From contig CAZTTG010000001.1 in assembly GCA_964615935.1 (NCBI GenBank), positions 62,001 through 126,000 on the forward strand: 64,000 nucleotides of DNA. The letters run 5' to 3'. Both the position numbers and the translations under genes were made by a program. This stretch comes from CAZTTG01 sp964615935 (GTDB lineage: Bacteria > Planctomycetota > UBA1135 > GCA-002686595). The number at the start of each line of letters is the position of its first letter. The first letter of the stretch is position 1. Positions 53,558-63,370 of this stretch are shown here, one piece after another. The notes under the pieces are model-generated. The model had not been told where the DNA came from and searched no databases. It worked only from the letters and a program-made list of their open reading frames with translations.

Positions 53558-54547
53558 TCAGCGGACAGACTCCCCCCCCACCAACTCCTTCAGCATCCCC
53601 TCCCAGGCCGCCACCTCACGCGCTCGGTCGGTCAGCGGCCGCAGGTCGCGGCTGCGGCGAGTCAGGTCCTGAAGGAACTCGTCGTCCGCCTCGGCTCGCT
53701 CCATGAGGCCGGCGAGCTCCTCGGTGTCCCCCACCGGAAACAGCCCGGGGTGATCGTCCCCCACGATCCCGGTCGTGCCCGGTATGCGCGTGGCCAGGAC
53801 GGGCACGCCCGCGGCGATGGCCTCGTAGAGCACGTTGGCGCCCCCCTCCATCTGCGAGCTCAGGACGAAGAGCTGCGAGCGCGCGAGGACGCGGAGGGCC
53901 TCGGCCCGCGGCAGCTCGCCGAGCCACCGATATCGCGGATTGCTGGCCCCCTCCGACCGCGCGTGCTCCTCCATCTCGGCGCTCAGTGCGCCTCCGAGGT
54001 GCAGCACGCGGATGCTCGAGGTGTCCGGCAGGAGGCGCGCCGCCTCGGCCGCGCGGAAGGGGTCCTTCACGAACCTCAGGTGACCCGAGACGCAGACCTC
54101 GAAGGCGTCCGCCGCGGGCGATTCCTCGCCCCGACAGGGCGGCAGCGTCTGGGGGATCACCCGCACCCGGGTCCGCAGCGGTTCGGGGAGATCGAGGACG
54201 GCGCGGGAGTGCAGGACCGCGATGCGATCGGCCTGCTCCAGCGAGACGATCGCCTCCTCGGCCAGGCCCGGATCGCGGTAGAGATCGGTCCCCGTCAGGC
54301 ACACCACCAGGGGCGAATCGGGGCGCTCGACGCGAAACCGCCGGATCGATCCGGCGCTGCGCAGGGCATGCAGGGCGACCATCAGGTCGCAGGGCTCGGA
54401 TCCGTACTCCTCGCGCAGGCGCACCGAGCATCCCAGGAAGCGCAGGATGAGCGCCCAGCGCAGGGCGGTCACGCGGTTGCCCCGGCGCGATCCCGCCGAG
54501 GCGGGGGTGACGATCAGGATGCGCAGGCCTCCGGGGTGGGTCCCCAC
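53558..54547 (-). CDS. senB: SenB-type selenosugar synthase (TIGR04348 glycosyltransferase)
   Basis: This 329-residue GT-B protein matches the TIGR04348 group, whose characterised member SenB makes a selenosugar from selenophosphate and a UDP-sugar in selenoneine biosynthesis. Diagnostic stretches are LIVTPASAGSRRGNRVTALR, LMVALHALRSAGSIRRF, VVCLTGTDLYRD, VSGHLRFVKDPFRAAEAARL, NPRYRWLGELPRAEALR and SSQMEGGANVLYEAIAAG. The start is GTG at 54547, seven bases after the M1 peptidase stop, so the two are likely cotranscribed. The expected partners SenA (EgtB-like) and SenC (SelD-like) are not in this window. If correct, the cell makes selenophosphate, which also bears on the selenoprotein candidate at 37-38.3 kb. 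Confidence 0.78.
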   Translation of the reverse strand: MGTHPGGLRILIVTPASAGSRRGNRVTALRWALILRFLGCSVRLREEYGSEPCDLMVALHALRSAGSIRRFRVERPDSPLVVCLTGTDLYRDPGLAEEAIVSLEQADRIAVLHSRAVLDLPEPLRTRVRVIPQTLPPCRGEESPAADAFEVCVSGHLRFVKDPFRAAEAARLLPDTSSIRVLHLGGALSAEMEEHARSEGASNPRYRWLGELPRAEALRVLARSQLFVLSSQMEGGANVLYEAIAAGVPVLATRIPGTTGIVGDDHPGLFPVGDTEELAGLMERAEADDEFLQDLTRRSRDLRPLTDRAREVAAWEGMLKELVGGESVR

Positions 54548-54554
54548 GTGTCGC

Positions 54555-56204
54555 TCAGTCCTTCTCGCGGAGGATCCAGGCCTCGGGATCGACCTCCACG
54601 CGGTCCCGGTCGAGCCGCCCGAGCTCCTCCCCCGGCTCGACCCGCCGGACCTCTCCGGCGATGCGCACGTCGATCGGCATCGGAAAGGGCAGATCTCCCG
54701 GGATCTCCCACCGGAGCTTCAGGCTCGAGCCCCCCTCCTCCACCACCAGCCGCGGCAACGCGGGCTGTCGCAGGTACACCTCGAAGAACCACCCGAGCTC
54801 CCGCTCCGAGACGCCCTCGGCGATCTCGACGAAGTCCTCGGTGGTCGCGAACCGGCAGCAGCTGCCGTCGGTCACCCGCTCCAGGGCCGGATCCGGATAG
54901 GCCATGCGCCGCAGCGCGCGGAAGAAGGCCTCGTCCCCGATGAGATGGCGCAGGGTGTGCAGCACCCACGCGCCCTTGTAGTAGACGTCCTGATCCACCC
55001 CGCGTCCGCTCGCGGCGAGGGACATCTGCCGCGTGGTCTGGGCGTCGCGCGGCGCCAGCGGCTTCTGGCTGACGATCTGTGCCCGGTGCCGCGCCATGCT
55101 CCGCCGGTAGGCCGCGGGGCCGTGGTTCTTCTCGACATACAGGCTCTGGGCGTAGGTCCCGAAGCCCTCGTGGATCCAGAAGTCGCTCCAGTCGGCCGCG
55201 GTGACCATGTTCCCCCACCACTCGTGCGAGAGCTCGTGGTGGTGCAGCCAGTCGTAGTCGAACTCCCGGTCCCGCCGGTAGCGATAGCCGTAGGCGATGA
55301 TGGTCTGGTGCTCCATGCCCAGGTGCGGGGTCTCCACCACCCCGTACTTGTCCGCCCGGAAGGGGTAGGGCCCGAAGAGCTCCTCCATGAAGCGCAGGTG
55401 GTCGAGGAATTCGGGCAGGACCGCCCGGCCCTTCTCCAGGTTCTCGGGGAGCACCCAGAAGCGGACGGGGACCTCGTCTCCGGCGACGCTGGTGTAGCTC
55501 TCCGCGATCTCCTCGTAGGGCCCGATGTTGAGCGCCACGCAGTAGTTGTTGATGGGAGTCGACACGAACCAGTGCCAGGTCCGCTTCCCGTCCTCCCTCT
55601 CCTCCACGGATTCCAGGCGGCCGTTCGAGGCGCAGACGAGCGGCTCGGGGACGGTCACCCGGATCGACATCGAGTCCGGCTCGTCCGAGGGGTGGTCCTT
55701 GCAGGGCCACCAGAGATCCGCCCCCTCGCCCTGGCAGGAGGTCGCGATCCAGGGCTCCCCGGAGGGGGTCTCGCGCCAGGTGAAGCCGCCGTCCCAGGGG
55801 GGGCGTCGGGCGACGCGAGGCCGGCCGGCGTAGCTCACGGCGAGCTCGAGGGTCTCGCCCGGCTGGCGCTCCCGATCCAGATCGATCCGGACGCGGCCGG
55901 CGCGGTGATCGAAGTCGAGCGCTCGCCCGTCCTCCTCGACCCCGGAGACCTCGAGGGCGTCGTCCAGGTCCAGCAGCAGGACGCCGATCGGATGGACGAC
56001 GGCCGCTCGCAGGCCGAGTCGCCCGTCGATGGATCGCCGCTCGACGTCGATGGCGAGCTCCAGGTCGTACGAGCGCACGTCGTACGCGGCCTGCTCGGGC
56101 GCCAGGGGGCCGCCGGAGGTCTGGGCTCCTTGCGCCTGCCCCGCCGGCGAGGCGAGGCACGCGATCAGGAGAATCGAGGGAAGGGTCGGCGAGGGTCCGC
56201 GCAT
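54555..56204 (-). CDS. Exported M1 family metallo-aminopeptidase
   Basis: This protein of about 549 residues has a signal peptide and the M1 catalytic site: HELSHEWWG (HExxHxW) followed by the distal glutamate in HEGFGTYAQ, with LGMEHQ at the GAMEN-like exopeptidase position. The N-terminal beta-saddle (about 45-240) and catalytic thermolysin-like domain (about 250-480) are present; the large C-terminal helical domain of classic M1 enzymes is missing, as in many bacterial short forms. It probably releases N-terminal amino acids outside the cytoplasm. The ATG at 56204 begins the signal peptide; a GTG at 56237 with GGAGG ten bases upstream would add 11 residues. The senB-type gene follows after 7 bp. 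Confidence 0.88.
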   Translation of the reverse strand: MRGPSPTLPSILLIACLASPAGQAQGAQTSGGPLAPEQAAYDVRSYDLELAIDVERRSIDGRLGLRAAVVHPIGVLLLDLDDALEVSGVEEDGRALDFDHRAGRVRIDLDRERQPGETLELAVSYAGRPRVARRPPWDGGFTWRETPSGEPWIATSCQGEGADLWWPCKDHPSDEPDSMSIRVTVPEPLVCASNGRLESVEEREDGKRTWHWFVSTPINNYCVALNIGPYEEIAESYTSVAGDEVPVRFWVLPENLEKGRAVLPEFLDHLRFMEELFGPYPFRADKYGVVETPHLGMEHQTIIAYGYRYRRDREFDYDWLHHHELSHEWWGNMVTAADWSDFWIHEGFGTYAQSLYVEKNHGPAAYRRSMARHRAQIVSQKPLAPRDAQTTRQMSLAASGRGVDQDVYYKGAWVLHTLRHLIGDEAFFRALRRMAYPDPALERVTDGSCCRFATTEDFVEIAEGVSERELGWFFEVYLRQPALPRLVVEEGGSSLKLRWEIPGDLPFPMPIDVRIAGEVRRVEPGEELGRLDRDRVEVDPEAWILREKD

Positions 56205-56289
56205 GGTGCGGCCGGAGTGGAGACTCTCCGCGCCCACGTGAATCTAGCCTCCGCGGAGCCCGCTCAGAAGGCGTATCCCCGGGTCCGCC

Positions 56290-57180
56290 TCATCCACCCT
56301 CGCTCAGGGCCCGTCGGCCCAGCCCCTCGAAGCCCAGGCGGCCGAAGAGCTCGCCCACGACCTCGGGATCGGGGCGCCGAAGCCGCAGCTCGCGCAGGGA
56401 GGCCTTCACCGGCGCGTCGCGCGAGATGGTGGCGAGCTCGCGGGAGAGGAAGGCGAGCTCGCGATGCTCTTCGAGCCGCCTCGCCACGGAGGCGGCCCCG
56501 CGCAGGCGGAGGCGGGGCACGCGGTCGAGCCCCTCGTACAGCTCGTCGATGTCGGAGAAGCGCCGCAGCAGCGCCGCGGCGGTCTTGTTCCCCACTCCGG
56601 GCACTCCGGGGATGTCGTCCACGGAGTCGCCGGCGAGGCCCAGGAGCTCCGCGACCTGGTCCGGCCAGACGCCCAGCTTCTGGCGGACCTCGCCGGGCCC
56701 CAGGGTCTTGGAGCGGGCGGCGTCGAGAAAGCGCACCTTCGGGCCGACGAGCTGCATCAGGTCCTTGTCCGAGCTGACCACCACCGCCCGGTGGCCGCGG
56801 CGCGTGAGCTGATGGCACAGGGTCCCGATCAGGTCGTCCGCCTCGTAGCCCTTGCAGGCGTAGGCCGCGCCGCCCAGCGCCGCCGCCACCTCCCGGCAGG
56901 ACTCGAACTGCGCCAGGAGCTCGGGCGGGGCGGGCTCCCGGCTGCCCTTGTAGTCCGGGTAGAGGTCCCGGCGGAAGCAGTCGGTCAGGCTCTCGTCGAA
57001 GGCCAGGGCGAGGTGGGTGGGCGCCTGCTCCCGGCGGTACTTGAGGAGGAAGGTGGCGAAGCCGAAGACGGCGTTGGCCGGCCGCCCCCGCGCGTCCGCG
57101 ATCGAATCCGGCAGGGAGTACCAGGCGCGGAAGACGTAGGGGCTGGCGTCGATCAGGTGGACCGTTCTCGGGCTGGCCAT
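56290..57180 (-). CDS. 5'-3' exonuclease of the polymerase-I N-domain (flap endonuclease) type
   Basis: This 296-residue protein matches the free-standing 5'-nuclease: HLIDASPYVFRAWYSLP, FDESLTDCFRRDLYPDYKGSRE, CKGYEADDLIGTLC, VSSDKDLMQLVG, and the helix-hairpin-helix GLAGDSVDDIPGVPGVGNKTA. The acidic metal-binding residues (DE, EADD, DKD, DSVDD) are all present, so it should be active on 5' flaps or RNA primers in replication and repair. A full DNA polymerase I gene is not adjacent, so this is probably an extra Xni/ExoIX-like enzyme. AGGA lies seven bases before the ATG at 57180. Confidence 0.92.
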   Translation of the reverse strand: MASPRTVHLIDASPYVFRAWYSLPDSIADARGRPANAVFGFATFLLKYRREQAPTHLALAFDESLTDCFRRDLYPDYKGSREPAPPELLAQFESCREVAAALGGAAYACKGYEADDLIGTLCHQLTRRGHRAVVVSSDKDLMQLVGPKVRFLDAARSKTLGPGEVRQKLGVWPDQVAELLGLAGDSVDDIPGVPGVGNKTAAALLRRFSDIDELYEGLDRVPRLRLRGAASVARRLEEHRELAFLSRELATISRDAPVKASLRELRLRRPDPEVVGELFGRLGFEGLGRRALSEGG

Positions 57181-57319
57181 GGCCCGATCCTAGCCTCGCC
57201 TCGGGATGGAGGGAGCCGGGGGGCGCGAATGCGGGGGCGAGGGGGCGCCGGGTGCGTAAAATCCCGCGTAGGGGCCGACGGCCCTCTCCGCGTCCCTGAT
57301 CCCGATCAGCGAGGTTTCG

Positions 57320-58177
57320 ATGACCGCACGCCTCCTCCCGCCCCTCCTCCTCCTCGCCCTGGCCTCCTGCGCGGCGACCCCCGCCTTCGGGGGCGTGGCG
57401 CGAGTCGAGTCCTTCGACGGCCTCGAGATCGCCTACGAGGCCCGCGGGACGGGCGAGCCGGCCCTCGTCTTCATCCACGGATGGTGCTGCAACCGCGGCC
57501 ACTGGGCGGAGCAGATGGCTGTCTTCGGAGCAGAGCGGCGCGTGGTGGCGATCGACCTTGCGGGCCATGGAGAGTCCGGCAACGAGCGCGAGGAGTGGGG
57601 CATCTCCGGGCTCGCGCGGGACGTCGAGGCGGTGGTGGAGCACCTGGGCATCGAACGCGCGATCCTCGTGGGTCACTCCATGGGTGGGCCCGTCTCCCTC
57701 GCGGCTGCCGCGCGCGTGCCCGATCGGGTCATCGGCGTGATCGGAGTCGACACCCTGCAGAGCGTGGAGGTCGAGTACACCGAGGAGCAGATCGCGCCCA
57801 TCGCCGCGGCGCTGGAGGCGGACTTCCCGGGCGCCTGGGCCCGCTTCGTGAGGGGAGCGTTCCCGGAGGGGGCGGACGAGGAGTTGGTCGAGCGCGTGGC
57901 GAGCGAGGCCGCCGAGGTCGATCCTCGAGTGGCCATCGGTCTCCTGCGCAGCACCCTCGCGCACGATTTCGCCGGCGCCCTGGCGGCCTGCCCGGTTCCC
58001 GTGCGCTGCGTCAACACGCTGCACGTGGCGCCGACCGAGCTGGAGGCCAACCGGCGATACGCGCCCACCTTCGACGTGGTCCTGATGGAGGGCCCGGGCC
58101 ACTTCCCGATGCTGGAGGCGCCGGAGGAGTTCGACGCGCACCTGCGGAGGCTGATCGGCGAGCTGCTCGGGCGCTGA
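57320..58177 (+). CDS. Lipoprotein alpha/beta hydrolase
   Basis: This 285-residue protein has a lipobox (LLLALASC, Cys17) and an alpha/beta hydrolase fold: FIHGWCCNRGHW (HG oxyanion loop), DLAGHGES, the nucleophile elbow VGHSMGG, and a C-terminal histidine in GPGHFPMLEAPEEF. It would be anchored to a membrane and face outward. The family includes lipases, esterases and epoxide hydrolases; the substrate is unknown. It is divergent from the exonuclease gene and convergent with the alpha-2-macroglobulin gene, 183 bp away; nothing was recognised in that gap. Confidence 0.87.
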   Translation: MTARLLPPLLLLALASCAATPAFGGVARVESFDGLEIAYEARGTGEPALVFIHGWCCNRGHWAEQMAVFGAERRVVAIDLAGHGESGNEREEWGISGLARDVEAVVEHLGIERAILVGHSMGGPVSLAAAARVPDRVIGVIGVDTLQSVEVEYTEEQIAPIAAALEADFPGAWARFVRGAFPEGADEELVERVASEAAEVDPRVAIGLLRSTLAHDFAGALAACPVPVRCVNTLHVAPTELEANRRYAPTFDVVLMEGPGHFPMLEAPEEFDAHLRRLIGELLGR

Positions 58178-58360
58178 GCCTGGCGGCCCGAATCGGCGAT
58201 CCGAACCGCAACCGGCGGCGTAGCGGGCAGTCCCCTGAGGGCGGGCGGGGGCTCGGGACGGTTCAGGGAGGTGAAGCGAGGCCCGGATCCGCCCCGTCCT
58301 CCCGAAATCCGCCCCGGCCGCCGGCGTCCACCATTCCCCGAGGCCTGCCGTGCCCGCTCG

Positions 58361-61300
58361 CTAACGCGCCGCCGGACTCACCTCCACCCGCAGCGGCGGA
58401 TGCCAGCGGACGGCGTCGGGCGAGTAGTACGGATACGCGCGGGAAGCCGGACCCTCGGTCTCGCCCGGCAGGACCGCCAGCAGGTCCAGATCCACCTCCC
58501 GGACCTCGCCCGCGGCCAGCCCCCGCCAGTACAGCACCAGCTCGCGCCCGCGCTGCTCCCAGAAGGCGAAGCGCTCGGCCTCCAGCAGGTCGTCCAGGAC
58601 CTCCTTGCGGATCTCCAGGCCGGCCGGAAGGCCGATGATGGCCACGACCATCCCCTGGTCCTCATCGCTCGAGTTGGCGACCTCGACGTGCAGGGGCAGA
58701 GCGTCGCCCTCCTCCACCTCGGGCCGGGCCAGCCGCGCCTCGATCGCCACGGGCGCCTGCGGATCGTCCGCCGGGCGATCCGCGTGGTAGCCGAAGTCGA
58801 GGGCGAAGGGGAAGTCGTTCTCGCCGGTGAGCTCCAGGTGGAGGTGGTTGTCGCCGGCGCGCAGGCCCTCCGAGAGATGATCGATGACGATCGGCTGCCG
58901 CCGGGTGGCCCCGAAGGGGATCTCGTCCACGTGATTGCCATTGAGGTACACGATCAGCCGACCCGGGCTGGTCACCGGCCGTTCGGCCTCGGCGTGGGCC
59001 ACGAGCGCCCTGAGCGCCATGATCGTGGCCTGGGTCGCGCCGAAGGTGCCGTCGCCCCGGCGTTGCTCGAGCAGCCAGGCCAGGGCCTCCTCCACGAAGG
59101 CCGCGTCCTCCTCGTCCGACAGCCAGGCCAGGATGGCGAAGCTGGTGGTCTCCACCGCCAGGTTCACGCCGGTCGAGGACGTGATGCTGCGGGACGAGCC
59201 CACGAGGCTCCCGTCGGCGCGCCGCAGGTCCTTCAGCCGCTCGCGAGCGAGCTCGGCCGCCTCCAGCCTCCCGGCCGCCTCGAGGGCGCAGGCCCCCACC
59301 GCCAGCTCGTAGGCGTCCTCGACAGTCGGCACGCGCGCCTCGACGGCAGCCAGCTCCTTCGCGATGCGATCGGCCTCGGTCCCGGTCTCCGCCAGGGACC
59401 AGGTCAGGTACGCGTTGCTCACCTCCACCGGCGCCCTGCCGAAGGAGTGGCTGCTGCCCTCGGGCAGGAAGCCCCCCTCGCCGTCGCGGCGACCTAGCAG
59501 CCAGCTCCGGGTGCGATCGAGCATCTCGTCGTCCACCGGGTACACGCGGGCCATGTCGGTGAACTGCAGCAGGCCGTAGGCCGAGAGCGCGCCGTGCCCG
59601 GGATCGTCGCCCCACCACTCGAAGCCGTCACGCGGGCACTCGTAGCCGGCCAGGCGACCGTAGCCCGTCTCGAGCATCCCCCGCGCGCGCCGCGCGAGGG
59701 CCGGCTCGTCCGCGTCCACCCCTTCCAGGTACGCCAGCGCCAGCACGTTGGGGTAGTTCGAGCTGGAAGTCTGCTCGAAGCAACCGTGCGGCTCGCGCAG
59801 CATGCCCTCCATCCCGTCGGTCAGGGCCGATAGCGGCGAGGGATAGACCTTGAGCACGCAGGTGAGCGAGCCCGGCGCCACGTCGGCCGGCACCGGAAGC
59901 ACGAGGTCGAGCTCTCCCGGCAATCTCCCCGCCCGCGAGACGCGGTGCGGGAAGCCGCGCGGCACGACCCGCAGGCCGCGGCGCACCGAGTCGCTCCAGC
60001 GGCCGGCCCGACCGGCGAGCTCGAGGCGCGCGCCCTCCCAGTCCGCGCCCACCTCGAAGGGCAGGAGGATCCGGCCGCGCCCGTCGACCAGCTCGACGCG
60101 CTCGGAGATCGGGTCGGCCAGGCGGCGCTCGCCCGAGAGGGCCAGGGCCACGACCTCGGCCTCGGTCGCCTCGCCCTCCTCGAGGACGAAGGCCACCGGG
60201 ATCTGCACCCGGTCGCCCAGGGTCAGCTCCACGGGCACCCGGGCGTCCATGCGGAAGGGCAGCCGAGCCTCGAAGCTGCCCTCGGCCTGCCCGACGCGGC
60301 CCGCCCCGTGGGCGTCGGCCACGACGCTCCAGGTGGTCACGCTGTCGCTGGTGGAGAACTCGACCCGCGCGGAGCCCTCGGAGTCGGTGGCGAGCAGGGC
60401 GTTCCAGTAAATGGTCTCGGCGAAGTCGCGACGTTCGGAACCGGATGCCGCGTCTGCCCGCCGCGAGTGGGCGTACTCGCGGATGTGCATCCAGCCGGAG
60501 GAGTTGAAGATGAACATCGACCTGAGGCCTCCATCAGCAAGATCACCGCCTAAGTAGCCCAGGCTTTCGAGCGCCTGGCGCGGAGCGAGGAAATCGTGCA
60601 TCTCGGCCGCGACGATCAGCCCGGCGTCGAGGTCGTATTGGAACGCGCCGCGAACCTCCGGAAACTCGGCATTGTCGAAGGTGGAATAGGTGAAGTCGAA
60701 TGAGGGAACCCCCTCCGCGCCCCCGAAGCCGTTGAGATCGACCACAGAGAGGCCCGACATGTCCCCATCCCGAACGACGTAGATGGTCTCTGGCGCGCGC
60801 GGCACGCCCAGCGTCATCTCCTCCCCTGCGGCGCCGTCGTTCAGGAGGACCGGTTCGGCCCCGGACGTCGGCTCGAGGCTCGCCACCTCTCCAGTCGCCA
60901 TCATGTCATCGCCAGCCGCCCACTGCCGCGAGAGGGCCACCGCCGGCTCCCGGAAGCCATCGTGCAGGAGGGCCCCAGCCGTCACCGCCAACAGGAACAA
61001 GACCGCCGAGGCGAAGCCCACGCGCCAGACCGGGTTCTCCGGAAGCACTCGGCGCAAGAGCCAACCGCCGACCAGCAGCCCCGCCAGCAGGATCGTAAGC
61101 GCGGTCCAGGCCACCAGGGCCATGCCCCGCGCATCCCGCGCCTCGCGCCGCGTCTGGGCGACCAGGCCCCGGTGCTCCTCCAGCGTGTCGCGCACCTGCG
61201 GCCGTTGAGCGTGGCCCTCGAGCACCAGCCGGCGCCGGGCCTCGTCCCCGTGCTCGGCCACGAAGGCCCCGGGATCGACCCAGGCGAAGCGGCGCCAGCC

Positions 61301-63370
61301 GCGGGTTCCGAGCAGGAGGTCCACGTTGCGGCGCGACTCCTCGTCGCCGGCCGTGAACTCGGGCAGGTCCTCGAGCTCCTCGACGTCGCCCAGGAGCCAG
61401 GTCCGATCCGCCAGTCCGACGCGGTGCTCGTCGGGCAGCATGTCCCGCACCGCGCGGTCGGTCACGCACAGGCCGACCACCGCGGGCACGGGCTCGCCCG
61501 TCTCGTCGCGCGTCGTCAGGCGCAGGACCTGGGGCTCGCCCGGCGCGAGGCGCTCGCGCTCGGGCTCGAGCTCGATCCGCACCTCGCGGGCCGACTCCCG
61601 CTGCACCAGCCGCTCGGCCACGGGGAGCAGGTCCCGATCGAAGACCGTGACGCGCAGGACGCCGGCCACGTGCTCGGGCAGGCCGAGGGCGATCTCGCGC
61701 GAGCCCGCGCCGGTGAAGGCGTCCTGGGCAACGAGCACGCCTCGACAGAAGGCGCCCAGCACCCAGGGCCCCCGGCTGGGCGTGAACACCTCGAGCTCGA
61801 GGGCCTCGCCCGGGGGGGTCGAATCGCGCGGCGAGCGGATCGCCACGCCCGAGGGCGCGGCCCCCGGCAGCTCGACGGGTGAGGCCGCGGGCTCGTCCAG
61901 CTCCAGGCGGTAGGCGCGGCCGCGCTCCGGCGCGATCTCGAAGCGCGCGCGGCCCTGGTGCAGGGTCTCGAAGGGCGCGACCTCCCGGCCGCGATCGTCG
62001 ACCACCCGGCCGCGGGCGCTGATCGGGCGGCCCAGGGGATCGCTCACCTGGGCGTAGACGCGGTTCGCGACGCCGGCCACCAGGTCGCCCCCCTCGGGGT
62101 AGAAGTCGACCTCCACCGCGCCGGTGGGGATGACGAAGGGCTCGAGGGCGGTCTCCACGATGCCGCCGTCGGTCACCCGGGCCAGGAGGCGGGCCTCGCC
62201 CCGCTCGACCGTCGCGGGCACCTCGAAGGCGAAGACCGCGCGGCCCTCGGCGTCGAGCGCGCCGCTCTCGCGCCAGGTCTCCTCCCCGTCGACGAGCAGC
62301 GTGGCCTCCACCACGGCTCCGGCCGGGATCCCGCCCTCGGCGCGCTCGACGGCGAGCTCGGCCGAGCCGTGGGCGCCGGGCGCGTAGGTCTCGCGGTCGA
62401 GGTCGAGCTCCTTCTTCAGCCGCGGCGGCTGGTAGCGCCGCACCAGGAAGGTCTGGCGCTCGACCGCGAACTCGTCGGCGCCGTCGCGCACCTCGAACGC
62501 GTACTCGCCGCCCACCGCGTTGGGCGGGATCGGCCAGGTGCTGGCCGCCACACCCTGCTGGGTCTGGAAGCTCGAGCCGATCTGCTCCACGCCCTTGCCG
62601 TCCACCACCCGCAGGCGGTACTGCCCCTCGCGCGGAGCCAGGCTCAGGCGGTCGAGGAAGAGGCCGCGCAGGAAGACCGTCTCGCCCGGACGGTAGGCGG
62701 GCTTGTCGGTCGAGAGGTGCACCAGCGGGTTGTCGGTCCCCGGGGCGAGCTCGAGGGTCGTCACCTCGCGCCGGTCGCCGGCCAGGGCCGCGACCTCGAG
62801 GCTGCGCCCGCCCTCCATGCGGGGCGGAAGGTCCAGGTCGAGGCTGCCCTCGCAGGCGCGGCGGCCCTCGGCCAGGGGGCGGCCCTGCTCGTCCAGCAGC
62901 CGCCACGAGAGCTCGGCGTCCACCGGCTCGCCGCCGAGGCTCCAGGTCTCGATCCGCACCCGGCCGGGGGCGGCGTCCGGAAGCCCGCTCGGGCCGGTGA
63001 CCAGCAGGCGCATCACCTCGCCCTCGGCCCGGTGCGCCTGCCAGGCCTGGAAGCCCCACACCGCGCCGGGAACGGCGCCGAAGATCGCGATCAGGATCGC
63101 GGCCGCGATCCGCAGCGCGCCCCAGCTCACGCGGGGGGATCGCGTCGGGGGATCCGCCGGCTTCCTGTCCGGCAGCAGGCCGGGGAGCTCCACCGCCACC
63201 TCCGGCACGCGCGCCGCCCGCGAGAGCAAGTCCGCGGTCTGCAGCACCTCTTCATGGAGTTCCCGCGCCTCGGGATCTCTCTTCAGCAGGGCCTGGATCC
63301 TCTCGGGGTCCTCGTGCACGCCGAAGTGGTACTCGAGGAGTTCCTGGCGCATCTCTTCGCGGTTCTTCAT
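58361..63370 (-). CDS. Alpha-2-macroglobulin family protein with anti-sigma-like N-terminus
   Basis: This 1669-residue protein starts with a helical cytosolic segment (1-70) like anti-sigma factor N-domains (ELLEYHFGVHEDPERIQALL), then a membrane span (about 84-106). Extracytoplasmic macroglobulin-like domains follow, including HLSTDKPAYRPGETVFLRG (MG start), and a membrane hairpin lies near 750-802. The A2M core has FSTSDSVTTWSVVADAH. The thioester GCFEQT has Cys1197 and Gln1200, and the thioester-containing toroid runs to about 1450. A2Ms trap proteases by a covalent thioester. The ATG at 63370 overlaps the sigma factor stop as ATGA, with GGAGGG upstream. The N-domain probably binds that sigma factor. 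Confidence 0.87.
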   Translation of the reverse strand: MKNREEMRQELLEYHFGVHEDPERIQALLKRDPEARELHEEVLQTADLLSRAARVPEVAVELPGLLPDRKPADPPTRSPRVSWGALRIAAAILIAIFGAVPGAVWGFQAWQAHRAEGEVMRLLVTGPSGLPDAAPGRVRIETWSLGGEPVDAELSWRLLDEQGRPLAEGRRACEGSLDLDLPPRMEGGRSLEVAALAGDRREVTTLELAPGTDNPLVHLSTDKPAYRPGETVFLRGLFLDRLSLAPREGQYRLRVVDGKGVEQIGSSFQTQQGVAASTWPIPPNAVGGEYAFEVRDGADEFAVERQTFLVRRYQPPRLKKELDLDRETYAPGAHGSAELAVERAEGGIPAGAVVEATLLVDGEETWRESGALDAEGRAVFAFEVPATVERGEARLLARVTDGGIVETALEPFVIPTGAVEVDFYPEGGDLVAGVANRVYAQVSDPLGRPISARGRVVDDRGREVAPFETLHQGRARFEIAPERGRAYRLELDEPAASPVELPGAAPSGVAIRSPRDSTPPGEALELEVFTPSRGPWVLGAFCRGVLVAQDAFTGAGSREIALGLPEHVAGVLRVTVFDRDLLPVAERLVQRESAREVRIELEPERERLAPGEPQVLRLTTRDETGEPVPAVVGLCVTDRAVRDMLPDEHRVGLADRTWLLGDVEELEDLPEFTAGDEESRRNVDLLLGTRGWRRFAWVDPGAFVAEHGDEARRRLVLEGHAQRPQVRDTLEEHRGLVAQTRREARDARGMALVAWTALTILLAGLLVGGWLLRRVLPENPVWRVGFASAVLFLLAVTAGALLHDGFREPAVALSRQWAAGDDMMATGEVASLEPTSGAEPVLLNDGAAGEEMTLGVPRAPETIYVVRDGDMSGLSVVDLNGFGGAEGVPSFDFTYSTFDNAEFPEVRGAFQYDLDAGLIVAAEMHDFLAPRQALESLGYLGGDLADGGLRSMFIFNSSGWMHIREYAHSRRADAASGSERRDFAETIYWNALLATDSEGSARVEFSTSDSVTTWSVVADAHGAGRVGQAEGSFEARLPFRMDARVPVELTLGDRVQIPVAFVLEEGEATEAEVVALALSGERRLADPISERVELVDGRGRILLPFEVGADWEGARLELAGRAGRWSDSVRRGLRVVPRGFPHRVSRAGRLPGELDLVLPVPADVAPGSLTCVLKVYPSPLSALTDGMEGMLREPHGCFEQTSSSNYPNVLALAYLEGVDADEPALARRARGMLETGYGRLAGYECPRDGFEWWGDDPGHGALSAYGLLQFTDMARVYPVDDEMLDRTRSWLLGRRDGEGGFLPEGSSHSFGRAPVEVSNAYLTWSLAETGTEADRIAKELAAVEARVPTVEDAYELAVGACALEAAGRLEAAELARERLKDLRRADGSLVGSSRSITSSTGVNLAVETTSFAILAWLSDEEDAAFVEEALAWLLEQRRGDGTFGATQATIMALRALVAHAEAERPVTSPGRLIVYLNGNHVDEIPFGATRRQPIVIDHLSEGLRAGDNHLHLELTGENDFPFALDFGYHADRPADDPQAPVAIEARLARPEVEEGDALPLHVEVANSSDEDQGMVVAIIGLPAGLEIRKEVLDDLLEAERFAFWEQRGRELVLYWRGLAAGEVREVDLDLLAVLPGETEGPASRAYPYYSPDAVRWHPPLRVEVSPAAR

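Noticed and set aside
49856..54943. 1695-codon plus-strand open frame
   Set aside because: Shadow of the VIT/VWA and SenB-type genes on the minus strand; no recognisable domain beyond the TPR debris at its start.
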